Assembly: GCF_003574355.1 (NCBI RefSeq)
Contig: NZ_QWLB01000032.1
Span: forward strand, 1 to 37,767
From: Meiothermus granaticius NBRC 107808
GTDB taxonomy: Bacteria; Deinococcota; Deinococci; Deinococcales; Thermaceae
DNA: 37,767 nt
Reading direction: 5' to 3'
The notes beneath the pieces were generated by a model. The model searched no databases. It was not told the DNA's origin and saw only the letters and a list, made by a program, of their open reading frames with translations. The translations under genes were made by a program, and so were the position numbers. Positions 16,211 through 23,588 of this stretch are shown one piece after another (positions within the stretch are counted from its first letter, which is position 1; each line of letters starts with the position of its first letter).

Positions 16211-16336
16211 ATGGCCTCAGCCTATGCCAAGCTGATGGGCGCTCCCTTGGCCCGTTTGGACTCAGGGGTATTTCCCTTTGCCGATGACAAGCGCCACCAA
16301 CTCTTTACAGCTAACCCCGTTCGGCACGGTTCATAG
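16211..16336 (+). CDS. Possible 41-residue small protein, unrecognised
   Basis: An open frame from ATG 16211 to TAG 16336 encodes 41 residues, including LDSGVFPFADDKRHQLFTANP. The composition is protein-like rather than repetitive. A TAAGAT at 16192-16197 lies 13 nt upstream. It overlaps the 3' end of the convergent gene by 6 nt. It could be a real small protein, the remnant of a larger gene or chance. Confidence 0.25.
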   Translation: MASAYAKLMGAPLARLDSGVFPFADDKRHQLFTANPVRHGS

Positions 16337-16615
16337 GAGGCGCTCGGTTCTTCCGGCTCGCTTCCCCGCCAACAGGCTGGGCTCCGGCGGTGGGGTTTTC
16401 AGCTCCCGCAGCAGCACCCGCAAAAGCTGGGGGGCCGGAGTGTAGCGAAATTTGGAAGACAACCGCGGGTCGTATTCCTGGATGAACACCCGTACCGGCT
16501 GCAACCCCCGCAGGTGAACGGCATACCGACGAAGGGACGCCTCCAGGCGCTCTCCGCTCACCGGGGTCAGGGAGCGCTTGGCGCTGGCCTCGAGTTCAAT
16601 GATCAGGCGTCGCAT
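16331..16615 (-). CDS. Hypothetical protein (94 aa)
   Basis: I do not recognise this protein. It is basic, with an N-terminal MRRLIIELEASAKRS stretch that looks like a strand-helix start, and a proline-rich then Arg-rich C-terminus. ATG 16615 is preceded by GAGGA at good spacing. It starts 16 nt after the stop of the upstream minus-strand gene, so the two are one operon. Confidence 0.65.
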   Translation of the reverse strand: MRRLIIELEASAKRSLTPVSGERLEASLRRYAVHLRGLQPVRVFIQEYDPRLSSKFRYTPAPQLLRVLLRELKTPPPEPSLLAGKRAGRTERLL

Positions 16616-16631
16616 GAGATCCTCGGATCGC

Positions 16632-16940
16632 TCAAAAGGGCAACGGGGTTTCCTCGCCGTAAGGCTGGATCGAGGCCTGGAGCCGGCGGTCTAGCTCCCG
16701 CTGGAGGGCCAGGTACATCCGATGGGCGGTCTCGGCCTCTGGCCCCTCCAGCCCCTGATCTCCCACCAACAACCCCACCAAAGCCTTGTAGGCTACCCTC
16801 AGCTCGCTCCTCTGGGCGTGTTGCACAAAATAGGCCAGGGCGGGGGGATCTGAAGCCTCGAGGAGGGGGTACTCCGGCGGCCTCAGCTCGATCAGATCGG
16901 GGGGAACGGCCTCGAGCTCTGCATACGGTAATCGGGGCAT
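16632..16940 (-). CDS. Hypothetical protein (102 aa)
   Basis: I do not recognise this protein. It has an acidic, proline-rich first third (PPDLIELRPPEYPLLE) and a helical remainder with regularly spaced Leu, Arg and Glu (about residues 35-90). An excellent AGGAGG precedes ATG 16940. The promoter region holds the inverted repeat TTTTAC-GT-GTAAAA at 16965-16978, and TTGCAT/TAAAAT hexamers with a short 15-bp spacer. It is the first gene of a two-gene minus-strand operon that is divergent from the SSB-paralogue operon. Confidence 0.65.
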   Translation of the reverse strand: MPRLPYAELEAVPPDLIELRPPEYPLLEASDPPALAYFVQHAQRSELRVAYKALVGLLVGDQGLEGPEAETAHRMYLALQRELDRRLQASIQPYGEETPLPF

Positions 16941-16964
16941 AGGGCCTCCTGAAAGGGTGACCTA

Positions 16965-16978
16965 TTTTACGTGTAAAA
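16965..16978. promoter_or_regulatory. Inverted repeat TTTTAC-GT-GTAAAA, candidate operator
   Basis: Perfect 6-bp arms around 2 bp lie 25 nt upstream of the ATG at 16940, overlapping the likely -10 of the minus-strand operon. It lies in an AT-rich divergent promoter region that stands out from the GC-rich surroundings. Confidence 0.4.
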
Positions 16979-17008
16979 CATAACATGCAAATGTAAGTAC
17001 GCCCATAC

Positions 17009-17037
17009 TAGACAAAAAGGGGATTATGTTATAAACT
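17009..17037 (+). promoter_or_regulatory. Sigma-A promoter TAGACA-17-TAAACT
   Basis: TAGACA (17009-17014) and TAAACT (17032-17037) are separated by exactly 17 bp. Transcription from about 17044 would give a leader of about 105 nt before ATG 17150, containing a short GGGCTT/AAGCCC hairpin (17050-17075). Confidence 0.6.
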
Positions 17038-17149
17038 AAATCCAATCGCGGGCTTATATCGAGAACTAAAAGCCCTAGGAGAGTGTCTGATCATCGAGCC
17101 GACCTAAACCCTCACCCTCCCGTTTCCCTGCCCGTAACGAAAGGAACCC

Positions 17150-17554
17150 ATGAAACCGCTCGAGCTTCCCCTGCACCCCCACCTGGAAACCATCTTCGGC
17201 TACAACGGCAGCGCCCGGCGCGTGGTCTTCTACTGGGAGCCCTGGGCCGACCGGCTGATGTACGACGACGGCAATGAAACCGGCAGCGCCAACTCCTGGG
17301 CCTACCTGATCTGGGCGGGGCACCCCTCGGTCAAACCCCACCTGCCCCAGGTCACGGGCTCCTTGCTGATGCTGGAGCGTACCGAGCGCAAGCTCTATGT
17401 CCTAAGCCGCAGCGAAGCCCTCGAGGCGCTCGAGGGCTCGGGAGAAGCCCATCAGCAAAGCCCCAAAACCCCGGTCCTGCCCCTGCGCGAAGCCCAGCGG
17501 TTGTTGGCCGATTTCGTGCAGTGGCTCTCCAGCCCCAGTGCCAAGGCGGCTTAG
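17150..17554 (+). CDS. Hypothetical protein (134 aa) paired with an SSB paralogue
   Basis: I do not recognise this protein. The N-terminal two thirds are rich in aromatic residues (VVFYWEPWADRLMYDDGN, WAYLIWAG) and look like a compact beta-rich fold. The last 40 residues look like a linker and a helix (REAQRLLADFVQWL). ATG 17150 has AAAGGAA just upstream. The gene lies 23 nt before the SSB-like gene and shares its promoter, so it probably works with single-stranded DNA or with that protein. This is inferred from position only. Confidence 0.7.
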   Translation: MKPLELPLHPHLETIFGYNGSARRVVFYWEPWADRLMYDDGNETGSANSWAYLIWAGHPSVKPHLPQVTGSLLMLERTERKLYVLSRSEALEALEGSGEAHQQSPKTPVLPLREAQRLLADFVQWLSSPSAKAA

Positions 17555-17577
17555 CCCTGCCCTTACAGGAGGATTCT

Positions 17578-18261
17578 ATGGCGACCAATCTGGCCCTCAT
17601 CAGCGGTGTGCTCACGCAACGCGAGCTGCGGTATACCCCCAAAGGTACCCCTTTCCTCGAGGTGGTCCTGGTGGGCAAGCGACCGGCAGGGTCGCTCCAG
17701 GTGTTCTTTCGGGGTGAACTGACCTTTTATGGCAAGCTGGCCGAGGGCTGGGCTGAGGGCCTCGAGGTCGGGCAGGCCTATCAGGCCAGCGGGCGGCTGG
17801 AGTATGAGCAGTGGGAGAAAGACGGGGTCAAGGGCTCGAGGATCCGCATTGTGGGAGACGAGCTGTTTGCCCTAGAAGGGGCCGAGGTGCGGCAGGAGGA
17901 AAAAGGCCCGGTCCTCTATGGGGCGGAGAATCGGGTCCTGCTCTCTGGAAACCTCACCCAGGCCCCGGAGCTGCGCCAAGGGAAAAACCAGACCCCTTTG
18001 GCCAAGGCCTCCCTGGCCTTCACCACCTGGGAGCCCACCACGGCACAAGCCAGAACCCACTACATCGAGCTCGAGGCTTGGCGGGAACGGGCCGCCCCGT
18101 TCTCCGGGCTGGGGAAAGGAGCCCCGGTGTTGGTGGAAGGCGCCCTCAAAACCGAGGTTTGGGAGGACAAGGAACTGCGAACCAGACGCTACAAGCGGGT
18201 GCTCGAGGTGCAGCGCCTACAGCGCTTGGGGCGCATCCGTTGGAACTCTAAAGCAGCCTGA
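17578..18261 (+). CDS. Single-stranded DNA-binding protein paralogue with two OB folds
   Basis: This 227-residue protein has two tandem OB-fold halves that each begin like SSB: NLALISGVLTQRELRYTPKGTP (about residues 3-24) and NRVLLSGNLTQAPELRQGK (near residue 119). Two OB folds in one chain is the Deinococcus-Thermus SSB design. The protein ends in IRWNSKAA and lacks the acidic tail ending in Phe that housekeeping SSB uses to recruit partners. It is therefore more likely a specialised paralogue, for example in recombination or uptake of single strands. ATG 17578 follows AGGAGG. The gene shares a transcript with the unknown gene at 17150. Confidence 0.8.
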   Translation: MATNLALISGVLTQRELRYTPKGTPFLEVVLVGKRPAGSLQVFFRGELTFYGKLAEGWAEGLEVGQAYQASGRLEYEQWEKDGVKGSRIRIVGDELFALEGAEVRQEEKGPVLYGAENRVLLSGNLTQAPELRQGKNQTPLAKASLAFTTWEPTTAQARTHYIELEAWRERAAPFSGLGKGAPVLVEGALKTEVWEDKELRTRRYKRVLEVQRLQRLGRIRWNSKAA

Positions 18262-18269
18262 AGGTGTAA

Positions 18270-18290
18270 AGCCCGTGTGAACACAGGGCT
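18270..18290 (+). terminator. Hairpin after the SSB paralogue gene
   Basis: AGCCCGTG pairs with CACAGGGCT with one bulged A, starting 9 nt after the stop. No immediate T-run follows, so termination is uncertain. Confidence 0.35.
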
Positions 18291-18383
18291 GCCTCCACTG
18301 TGAATTGAGTCGGTAGAAACAGCCTTTTTCTGAGATTGTGGCCAGGTTGGCTAAGTTCATCAAACGTTTATTGCCTGTGCATA

Positions 18384-18452
18384 CCTCCTTTAGCGCTTGG
18401 GGGCATCCTATGGCTCAGAGGGGTTGATGAGGCCCCCAAAGCAACAAGGAGG
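18384..18452 (+). promoter_or_regulatory. SD-sequestering leader structure (possible riboregulator or RNA thermometer)
   Basis: CCTCCTT (18384-18390) is the exact complement of AAGGAGG (18446-18452), the ribosome binding site of the next gene. Between them GCTTGGGGGC (18395-18404) pairs with GCCCCCAAAGC (18432-18442) with one bulge. The two helices are separated by a small internal loop (4 and 3 nt) and close a 27-nt loop. The full fold would hide the ribosome binding site. Confidence 0.5.
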
Positions 18453-18459
18453 CAGGAAC

Positions 18460-18897
18460 ATGAAAACGATTCGCATACTTGGTGTAGCATCCCTTCTGGC
18501 CCTCGGTGCAGCTTTCGCCGCCCCAACCGATGAACTCGGGGCCAAAGCCCAGCTCATTCAGGTCGTACAAGCCCTGCCTGAGGCGCTCTCCTACACCGAT
18601 CTCTCGGTACAGCAGGCCAAGGCGTTACAAGATGTGCTGTCCAGCGTGAGTGGTCTCTACCTGACCCAGCAGCAAGCTCAGGACGCGTTGAGCCAGATTC
18701 AGGGCATCCTCTCCTCGAACCAGTACAACCAGGTCATGCAGACGGCAACCTATGAACCCGTGCCGGTGATCCCCAGCGACGGCTCCAACCCTCTGGCGGC
18801 CAACGACGGCAACGGGGTGCTTAACGCCACCGCCGACGCGGGTAACTTCCTGAGTGGAGTGATCACCGCCGATCTGCCCGTCAACGCTCACGAGTAG
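18460..18897 (+). CDS. Small exported protein of unknown function
   Basis: I do not recognise this 145-residue protein. It has a clear signal peptide (MKTIRILGVASLLALGAAFA, cut at AFA-A). The mature part is Gln-, Leu- and Ser-rich and helical (DLSVQQAKALQDVLSS, TQQQAQDALSQIQG), followed by a Pro/Asn/Gly-rich tail ending near VNAHE. No cysteine occurs after the signal peptide. ATG 18460 follows AAGGAGG; the frame is open further upstream, but that region forms the leader hairpin. The gene is a single unit closed by a strong hairpin at 18936-18968. A structured leader suggests regulated translation. Confidence 0.8.
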   Translation: MKTIRILGVASLLALGAAFAAPTDELGAKAQLIQVVQALPEALSYTDLSVQQAKALQDVLSSVSGLYLTQQQAQDALSQIQGILSSNQYNQVMQTATYEPVPVIPSDGSNPLAANDGNGVLNATADAGNFLSGVITADLPVNAHE

Positions 18898-18935
18898 TTT
18901 AGGCAAAACCTTCAAGCCTTCTCAATCCAAAACCG

Positions 18936-18968
18936 ATTCCAGGGCGCACCGCCACGGCGCCCTGGAAT
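18936..18968 (+). terminator. 12-bp perfect hairpin after the exported-protein gene
   Basis: ATTCCAGGGCGC (18936-18947) pairs perfectly with GCGCCCTGGAAT (18957-18968) around a 9-nt loop. A T-run is lacking, but stability is very high. Confidence 0.6.
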
Positions 18969-19016
18969 TCGTCTGGGGTAGGGAGGCTTCCCAGGCAATT
19001 AGAGCGCTAACAGAAC

Positions 19017-19042
19017 CATGGCCGCCCATTCAGGCGGCCATG
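19017..19042 (-). terminator. 10-bp hairpin after the amino acid ABC operon
   Basis: CATGGCCGCC (19017-19026) pairs with GGCGGCCATG (19033-19042), 41 nt past the ATPase stop. On the minus strand it is followed by GTTCTGTT, a weak T-rich tail. Confidence 0.6.
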
Positions 19043-19082
19043 TCTGTGAAGGGCGAGGTAAGGCCCCTGTACGTGCAGCGAC

Positions 19083-19826
19083 TTACAGTCGGCCCGCCTC
19101 AATGATGCTCGAGAGGAACGCACGGGTGCGATCCTCATGGGGGTCACCAAAGATTTGCTCCGGCGGCCCCTCTTCATGTACCACGCCCTGATAGAGAAAG
19201 CAGACCTTGCTGGCCACCTCCTTGGCAAACCCCATCTCGTGGGTGGCCAGGAGCATGGTCATCCCCTCAGCCGCCAGGTCGCGCACGATGTTCAAAACCT
19301 CCGAGACCAGCTCGGGGTCCAAGGCGGAGGTGATCTCGTCTAACAAGAGCAAGCGGGGGCCCATGGCCAGCGCCCGCACAATGGCCACCCGTTGCTGCTG
19401 CCCCCCCGAGAGCTGATCCGGGAAGGCCTTGGCTTTATGCTCGAGCCCGATGCGCTTCAAAAGGGTCATGGCCCGTTCCTCGGCCTCGGCTCGAGGCATC
19501 TTCAGCACCTGCAAGGGGGCCAAGGTAACATTGTGCAGCACGCTCATGTGGGGGAACAGGTTAAAGCTTTGAAACACGATCCCCACCTCGCGCCGCAGGG
19601 CGTTAAGATCCACCCCCGGACCGCTGATGCGATCCCCGTCCAAGCAAATTTCCCCGCTCTGAATGGTCTCGAGGCCATTGATGCAGCGCAGCAAGGTGCT
19701 TTTGCCACAGCCGGAAGGCCCGATCAGACACACCACCTGATGCTGCTCCACGCTGAGGTTAGTCCCCCGCAGCACCTCGATATCGCCATAGTGTTTATGG
19801 ACGTTGCGAATCTCTAAAAAGCTCAT
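19083..19826 (-). CDS. Polar amino acid ABC transporter ATPase (GlnQ-like)
   Basis: This 247-residue ATPase powers uptake by the adjacent permease. It has Walker A (GPSGCGKS, residues 36-43), the Q loop (IVFQSFNLFPH), signature LSGGQQQR (139-146), Walker B (LLLLDEITSALD, 159-170) and switch His196 (ATHEMGF). The Q-loop form and the DExTSALDPE Walker B context are typical of the polar amino acid transporter ATPases. I start at ATG 19826 (MSFLEIRNVHKHYG), 25 nt after the permease stop; the frame is open further upstream into the permease. It is the last gene of a three-gene operon. Confidence 0.95.
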   Translation of the reverse strand: MSFLEIRNVHKHYGDIEVLRGTNLSVEQHQVVCLIGPSGCGKSTLLRCINGLETIQSGEICLDGDRISGPGVDLNALRREVGIVFQSFNLFPHMSVLHNVTLAPLQVLKMPRAEAEERAMTLLKRIGLEHKAKAFPDQLSGGQQQRVAIVRALAMGPRLLLLDEITSALDPELVSEVLNIVRDLAAEGMTMLLATHEMGFAKEVASKVCFLYQGVVHEEGPPEQIFGDPHEDRTRAFLSSIIEAGRL

Positions 19827-19851
19827 GATACGGCTCTCAGTGTAGCGCCAA

Positions 19852-20949
19852 CTAGGCCCGAATGCGCCGCTTCTCTGTCTCCAGCAGCCGGTCAACCAGG
19901 CGGGTCTGAGGGATGGTGATCAGCATAAAGAGGAGCGCCACGGTGGTCACGGCGGAGAGGTTAAAGCGGTTGGAGGCAATAATTTTGGCCTGATTGAACC
20001 CATCGATCACCCCCACCACGTTCACCAACGCGGTATCCTTCTGGAGGGCGATGAAGTCGTTGAGCAGGGGGGGAATGATCCGCCGCACCGCCTGCGGGAT
20101 GATCACAAAGCGCAGGGTTTGACCAAAGCTCAGCCCCAGGCTGCGGGCTGCCGACCACTGGCTGGGGTGGATGCTGTCCAGTCCGGCACGGTAGACCTCG
20201 GCCACATAGGCCCCATAGCTCACCGTGAGGGCCAGAATGGCCAACCACTCTGGAGACCAGTCCTTAACCCAGGGCACGTTGGCCAGGGGCAGGCCCAGGG
20301 CGATCAGGTAAATGCTGATAATGGTGGGCAGGCCACGAAACGCGTCGGTGTATACGATGGCCAGAAAGCGAATGGGCTGCCCGGCTCGGCCCGGGATCAT
20401 GCGGGCCACCGCGATGATCAGCCCCCAGATCAGGATAAAAACCTCGGCCACACAAAACATCCAGACGTTTTTCCAGAAGGCCTCGAGCACCAAGCCAAAG
20501 GAACTGCGGATCAGCTCGAGCTTGAAAAAGGTTGAGGCTACCGCTCCTCCGTTGGCCAAGAGGAACTGTATCCCCAAAAACACCAACACGGTGGCTACTG
20601 CGTAGCCAATGGCATACTGGGCCCACTCCCGGGCCTCAGCGGTCTGGACCCGGGCGGCGGCCAGATCGCTGCCAGTCAGGGCCGCTCGAGCCTTTGCCGC
20701 ATAGATGAAGCTGCGCACCACCGGGATCAACAGCAATAGGGGCAACAACCCCACCCCCACCAGCAGCCCGTCCATCCACCGCTGCTCGAGGCCATTGGCC
20801 AGCAACACCCGGTGCAGGTGCAGCAAGACCGCCCAGGCCACCCAGATGACCCCCGCGCTCACCGCCAGGGCGGCGAACGCTAGGGGGAAGGCAGGAGGGG
20901 GGGACGAAGCCGCACGGCGCGGGGCTTCGCGGGGCTCATGTCGGTTCAC
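19852..20949 (-). CDS. Polar amino acid ABC transporter permease
   Basis: This 365-residue membrane protein is longer than a minimal GlnP-type permease (about 220 residues). An N-terminal extension of about 140 residues carries extra membrane helices, as in BztC/AapM-like permeases. The conserved permease core starts near residue 155 and has the EAA loop (EVYRAGLDSIHPSQWSAARSLG then IIPQAVRRIIPPLLND). It ends with the basic ETEKRRIRA. The start is GTG 20949, preceded by GGAG at 5 nt. Only one permease gene is present, so the transporter is likely a homodimer. The substrate is probably a polar or general amino acid. Confidence 0.92.
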   Translation of the reverse strand: MNRHEPREAPRRAASSPPPAFPLAFAALAVSAGVIWVAWAVLLHLHRVLLANGLEQRWMDGLLVGVGLLPLLLLIPVVRSFIYAAKARAALTGSDLAAARVQTAEAREWAQYAIGYAVATVLVFLGIQFLLANGGAVASTFFKLELIRSSFGLVLEAFWKNVWMFCVAEVFILIWGLIIAVARMIPGRAGQPIRFLAIVYTDAFRGLPTIISIYLIALGLPLANVPWVKDWSPEWLAILALTVSYGAYVAEVYRAGLDSIHPSQWSAARSLGLSFGQTLRFVIIPQAVRRIIPPLLNDFIALQKDTALVNVVGVIDGFNQAKIIASNRFNLSAVTTVALLFMLITIPQTRLVDRLLETEKRRIRA

Positions 20950-20964
20950 GCTGGCTCCGCCCCA

Positions 20965-21798
20965 TTAGGGCTTGAGGTAAGGCACCGCTGTGGGGTCGCC
21001 GCCCAATTCTTTGGAAAGATAGGTAGCGGAGAGCTTTTTGAAGACCCCCTCTGCAGCCAGGGTCTTGAAGATCTTGTCAAACTGGGCTTTGTTGGGAGAG
21101 CCCTTGGGGTAAATGGCCCCGTACTCCTCCCCGGTCTTGTACTGCCCTACGACCTCGAGCTTGCCCCCGGACTGCTTGGCCTGCACCAGCACGATCGCGG
21201 TATCCAGCATGGCCACATCAATCTGCCGGGCTTGCAGGGCGGTAAACAGGTTGGGGGTATCGGGGAAGACCCGGATGTTGCTCTCCGGTACTTTGAGCAC
21301 ATTCTTGAGGAAGTCTACCGCCGTGGTGCCCTGCTGAACCCCAATCTTCAGGCTCTTGATGTTGCTGGCGTTCACCTTGGTGCCGGTACGCACCAAAAGC
21401 CCCTGATCAGAGGAGAAGTAGGGCGGGGAGAAATCTACCACCTTTTTCCGGGCGTCGGTGATGGTGACCTGGGAAAAGGCCAGATCATAGTTTTTGGTCT
21501 GTCCGGCCACCAGGGCATCAAAGGAGACGTTGACGATCTTCACTTTGTCCAGCCCGGCCAGGTAGGCCACATTCGCCGCCAAGCAGTACTCGAACCCGGA
21601 CTTGATGGTATCCGGGGTATCCCCGTTAAACCATCCTGGGGCCGGCAGGTTGGTCTGAATGGTCAGCACCCCTGGGGTTACTGGCTTGATGGGGAACTCC
21701 CCTTTCTTCCCGCTCACCTCGCAGTCGCCAATTTTGGTCTGAGCTAAACTCAACGGCACCAATAAACACACCGCCAACACACCGATTGCACGCTTCAT
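20965..21798 (-). CDS. Periplasmic amino acid-binding protein
   Basis: This 277-residue family 3 solute-binding protein starts with a signal peptide (AIGVLAVCLLVPLSLAQ) and has the family segments YDLAFSQVTITDARKKVVDFSPPYF, IGVQQGTTAVDFLK and DVAMLDTAIVL. It captures the amino acid and delivers it to the permease encoded 15 nt downstream. AAGGAGG precedes ATG 21798. The two mature cysteines (GDCEVSG and FEYCLAA) could form a disulfide. Ligand residues cannot be read with confidence, so specificity remains open. Confidence 0.93.
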   Translation of the reverse strand: MKRAIGVLAVCLLVPLSLAQTKIGDCEVSGKKGEFPIKPVTPGVLTIQTNLPAPGWFNGDTPDTIKSGFEYCLAANVAYLAGLDKVKIVNVSFDALVAGQTKNYDLAFSQVTITDARKKVVDFSPPYFSSDQGLLVRTGTKVNASNIKSLKIGVQQGTTAVDFLKNVLKVPESNIRVFPDTPNLFTALQARQIDVAMLDTAIVLVQAKQSGGKLEVVGQYKTGEEYGAIYPKGSPNKAQFDKIFKTLAAEGVFKKLSATYLSKELGGDPTAVPYLKP

Positions 21799-21925
21799 GA
21801 GACCTCCTTTACTCCTAAAAACTGTACGTCAAGATACCACGCCCCCAGCAGGGGGGAAAGGGCGCGGATGGACGGTATTCGTTCAGGGTGAACTCGAGGT
21901 GAAATCCGAGCGGCCATCAAAGCCC

Positions 21926-23014
21926 CTACCCCAACTCCCGCGCCAGCAAGCGATGAAAGTGGTGCACCCCCTGCTCCCTGACCACGCTGAAGCGCCCTCG
22001 GTCGTAAAAGCGCGACTTAACCCCCTTTTGCACCGCCTCTACCACCACCTCGTCCTCGCGCTCAACCCGGTCCAGCCCTGCCCCTGCACCAGAATCCAGC
22101 TTGCTGCTATCCCAGACATAGGGCAGAAACGAGACCTTGGTCAGCTCCGGCCCCAGGGGACGCACCACATTGATCGAGAGTCCCCAAGGGTAAAAGTTGA
22201 GCATCAGGTTGGGGAACACCCAGTAATAGTAGGCGCCGATCCGGCGGCCATAGTCGGGCGAGGCCTTCGGCAGATCGAAAGCGATTTCCCCAGAAGCGGC
22301 CACCCCCAGCTGCAGGTTGCACCACTCGTATAGCTCTGAGCTGTAGTTGCCATAATCAATGGCCGTGTTCAAGCTCGCGTGGATGAAGGGAATATGGAAG
22401 CCCTCGAGGTAGTTATCGCAATACAGGGCCCAGTTGGCCCGGACCAGGTAATCCCTGGCCCTGGAGGCTTCGTAGCGAAACTCATGGAGCGGCAACCAGC
22501 CCAGGCGCTCCTGCACCGGCTGCAAGACCTGCTCGAGCGGCGCCGCGGGGTTCAGGCTCACGAACAGGAATTTGCCGCGGCCCCAAGATCCGAAGCTCAC
22601 TTTGGCCAGGTGGTCTTTGGCCGAGGGAAAACCCCGAACCCCTTCGAACTCCGGCATAGCCTGGAAACAGCCGTCCAGGCCAAAACGCCGCCCATGATAG
22701 CGGCAGCGCAGGTAGCGGGCGTTATCCCCGGTCTCGGCCACCAGCATCCCGCGGTGGGTACAGACGTTGGAAAGTACGTGGAGCTGATCCTCATAATCGC
22801 GGGTTGCCACCAGCGGTTCGTCCAGGCAGCCCTCGAGCAGGGTAAACGGCTTGACCGTCCCCGGAGCTTTGAGGTCATCGGTATCGCCTACCAGTTGCCA
22901 GCTCCGGGCAAACACCGCCTCCTTGCTGCGCTCATACATTTCCGGGTCTTTGTAAAAGGAAGAGGGCAGGGTAGAAGCCTCCGCGATCTCGGCTGCAACT
23001 TCCAGGGGGTTCAT
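21926..23014 (-). CDS. Rieske non-heme iron oxygenase, alpha-subunit type
   Basis: Rieske oxygenases hydroxylate or demethylate small molecules using electrons passed through a 2Fe-2S centre to a mononuclear iron. This 362-residue protein has the Rieske ligands CTHRG (Cys85, His87) and CRYHG (Cys104, His107), and the catalytic pattern DNYLEGFHIPFIH with His207 and His212. It resembles the choline monooxygenase-like branch. I start at ATG 23014; TACAAT at 23023-23028 ends 8 nt upstream, giving a leaderless promoter. An in-frame ATG at 23035 lies upstream of this promoter and is unlikely. No reductase or ferredoxin gene is adjacent, so electrons must come from elsewhere. Substrate unknown. Confidence 0.9.
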   Translation of the reverse strand: MNPLEVAAEIAEASTLPSSFYKDPEMYERSKEAVFARSWQLVGDTDDLKAPGTVKPFTLLEGCLDEPLVATRDYEDQLHVLSNVCTHRGMLVAETGDNARYLRCRYHGRRFGLDGCFQAMPEFEGVRGFPSAKDHLAKVSFGSWGRGKFLFVSLNPAAPLEQVLQPVQERLGWLPLHEFRYEASRARDYLVRANWALYCDNYLEGFHIPFIHASLNTAIDYGNYSSELYEWCNLQLGVAASGEIAFDLPKASPDYGRRIGAYYYWVFPNLMLNFYPWGLSINVVRPLGPELTKVSFLPYVWDSSKLDSGAGAGLDRVEREDEVVVEAVQKGVKSRFYDRGRFSVVREQGVHHFHRLLARELG

Positions 23015-23022
23015 AGAGACCA

Positions 23023-23028
23023 ATTGTA
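23023..23028 (-). promoter_or_regulatory. Candidate -10 (TACAAT) for the Rieske gene
   Basis: TACAAT on the minus strand ends 8 nt before ATG 23014 and starts 13 nt after the terminator hairpin of carD, so the Rieske gene has its own transcript. Confidence 0.5.
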
Positions 23029-23041
23029 GTGGCATAGGAAA

Positions 23042-23073
23042 GGCCAATGCCACCCGACCTCGTGGCATTGGCC
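23042..23073 (-). terminator. Intrinsic terminator of carD
   Basis: GGCCAATGCCAC (23042-23053) and GTGGCATTGGCC (23062-23073) form a perfect 12-bp stem with an 8-nt loop. On the minus strand TTTCC follows. It begins 21 nt after the carD stop. Confidence 0.75.
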
Positions 23074-23093
23074 CCAAAGCCAGACCGGCAATC

Positions 23094-23588
23094 TCAGTTG
23101 AGGCTTTCGCCGACGGCCTCTTCAAAAAGGGCCCTGGCCTCATCCAGGCTGACCCCTTTAACCTGCGAGATTTCCTCCGCCAACAGGTGCATGGCCCGGC
23201 GCAAAGCCTGGCGATCCAGATCAGGCAAACCCTTCTCAACCTCCCAGGCCCGGAGCTGGCCCGCCAGGGTGGCGATGCGGAAAGGGTCTCCCTCTGCCAA
23301 AATTTCGGTGGTTTTGCGATGGCGTGCGGCCCATTGGCGCGGCAGGGGCAGACGCCCCTCCTTGAGCAGGCCAAGGATCTCGGGGACCTGCTCGTCCGAC
23401 AAGGCCCGGCGCAGCCGAGTGGTCTGGGAAGCCTCTACCGGGACAAACGCCTTGGAGCGGGTGCCAGGAAAGTCAACTTGATAATAGGCTCGGTCACTGC
23501 CGGCCACGCTACGCTGGGCGATCCCCGCCACCACACCTACGCCGTAAGGCGGCAAAACTACCTTGTCTCCCGGACGGTATTCGCTCAC
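23094..23588 (-). CDS. carD: CarD-family RNA polymerase-binding transcription factor
   Basis: CarD binds the RNA polymerase beta subunit and inserts a tryptophan wedge at the upstream edge of the bubble, stabilising open complexes at many promoters. This 164-residue protein has the N-terminal RNAP-interaction Tudor-like domain (YRPGDKVVLPPYGVGVV...YYQVDF) and a helical C-terminal DNA-binding domain. Trp86 in PRQWAARHRK is at the same number as the wedge Trp of Thermus CarD. The start ATG overlaps the stop of the upstream tetR gene by 4 nt (23585-23588), so translation is coupled. A strong terminator follows at 23042-23073. Confidence 0.93.
   Translation of the reverse strand: MSEYRPGDKVVLPPYGVGVVAGIAQRSVAGSDRAYYQVDFPGTRSKAFVPVEASQTTRLRRALSDEQVPEILGLLKEGRLPLPRQWAARHRKTTEILAEGDPFRIATLAGQLRAWEVEKGLPDLDRQALRRAMHLLAEEISQVKGVSLDEARALFEEAVGESLN

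Noticed and set aside
16941-17149. AT-rich patch considered as a transfer or insertion scar
   Set aside because: It has no repeats, target-site duplication or transposase remnant. Its composition is explained by two divergent promoters.
21827-21832. TTGACG upstream of the amino acid-binding protein gene (minus strand)
   Set aside because: It looks like a -35, but a 17-bp spacer would put the -10 on the Shine-Dalgarno sequence, so the promoter cannot be placed there.
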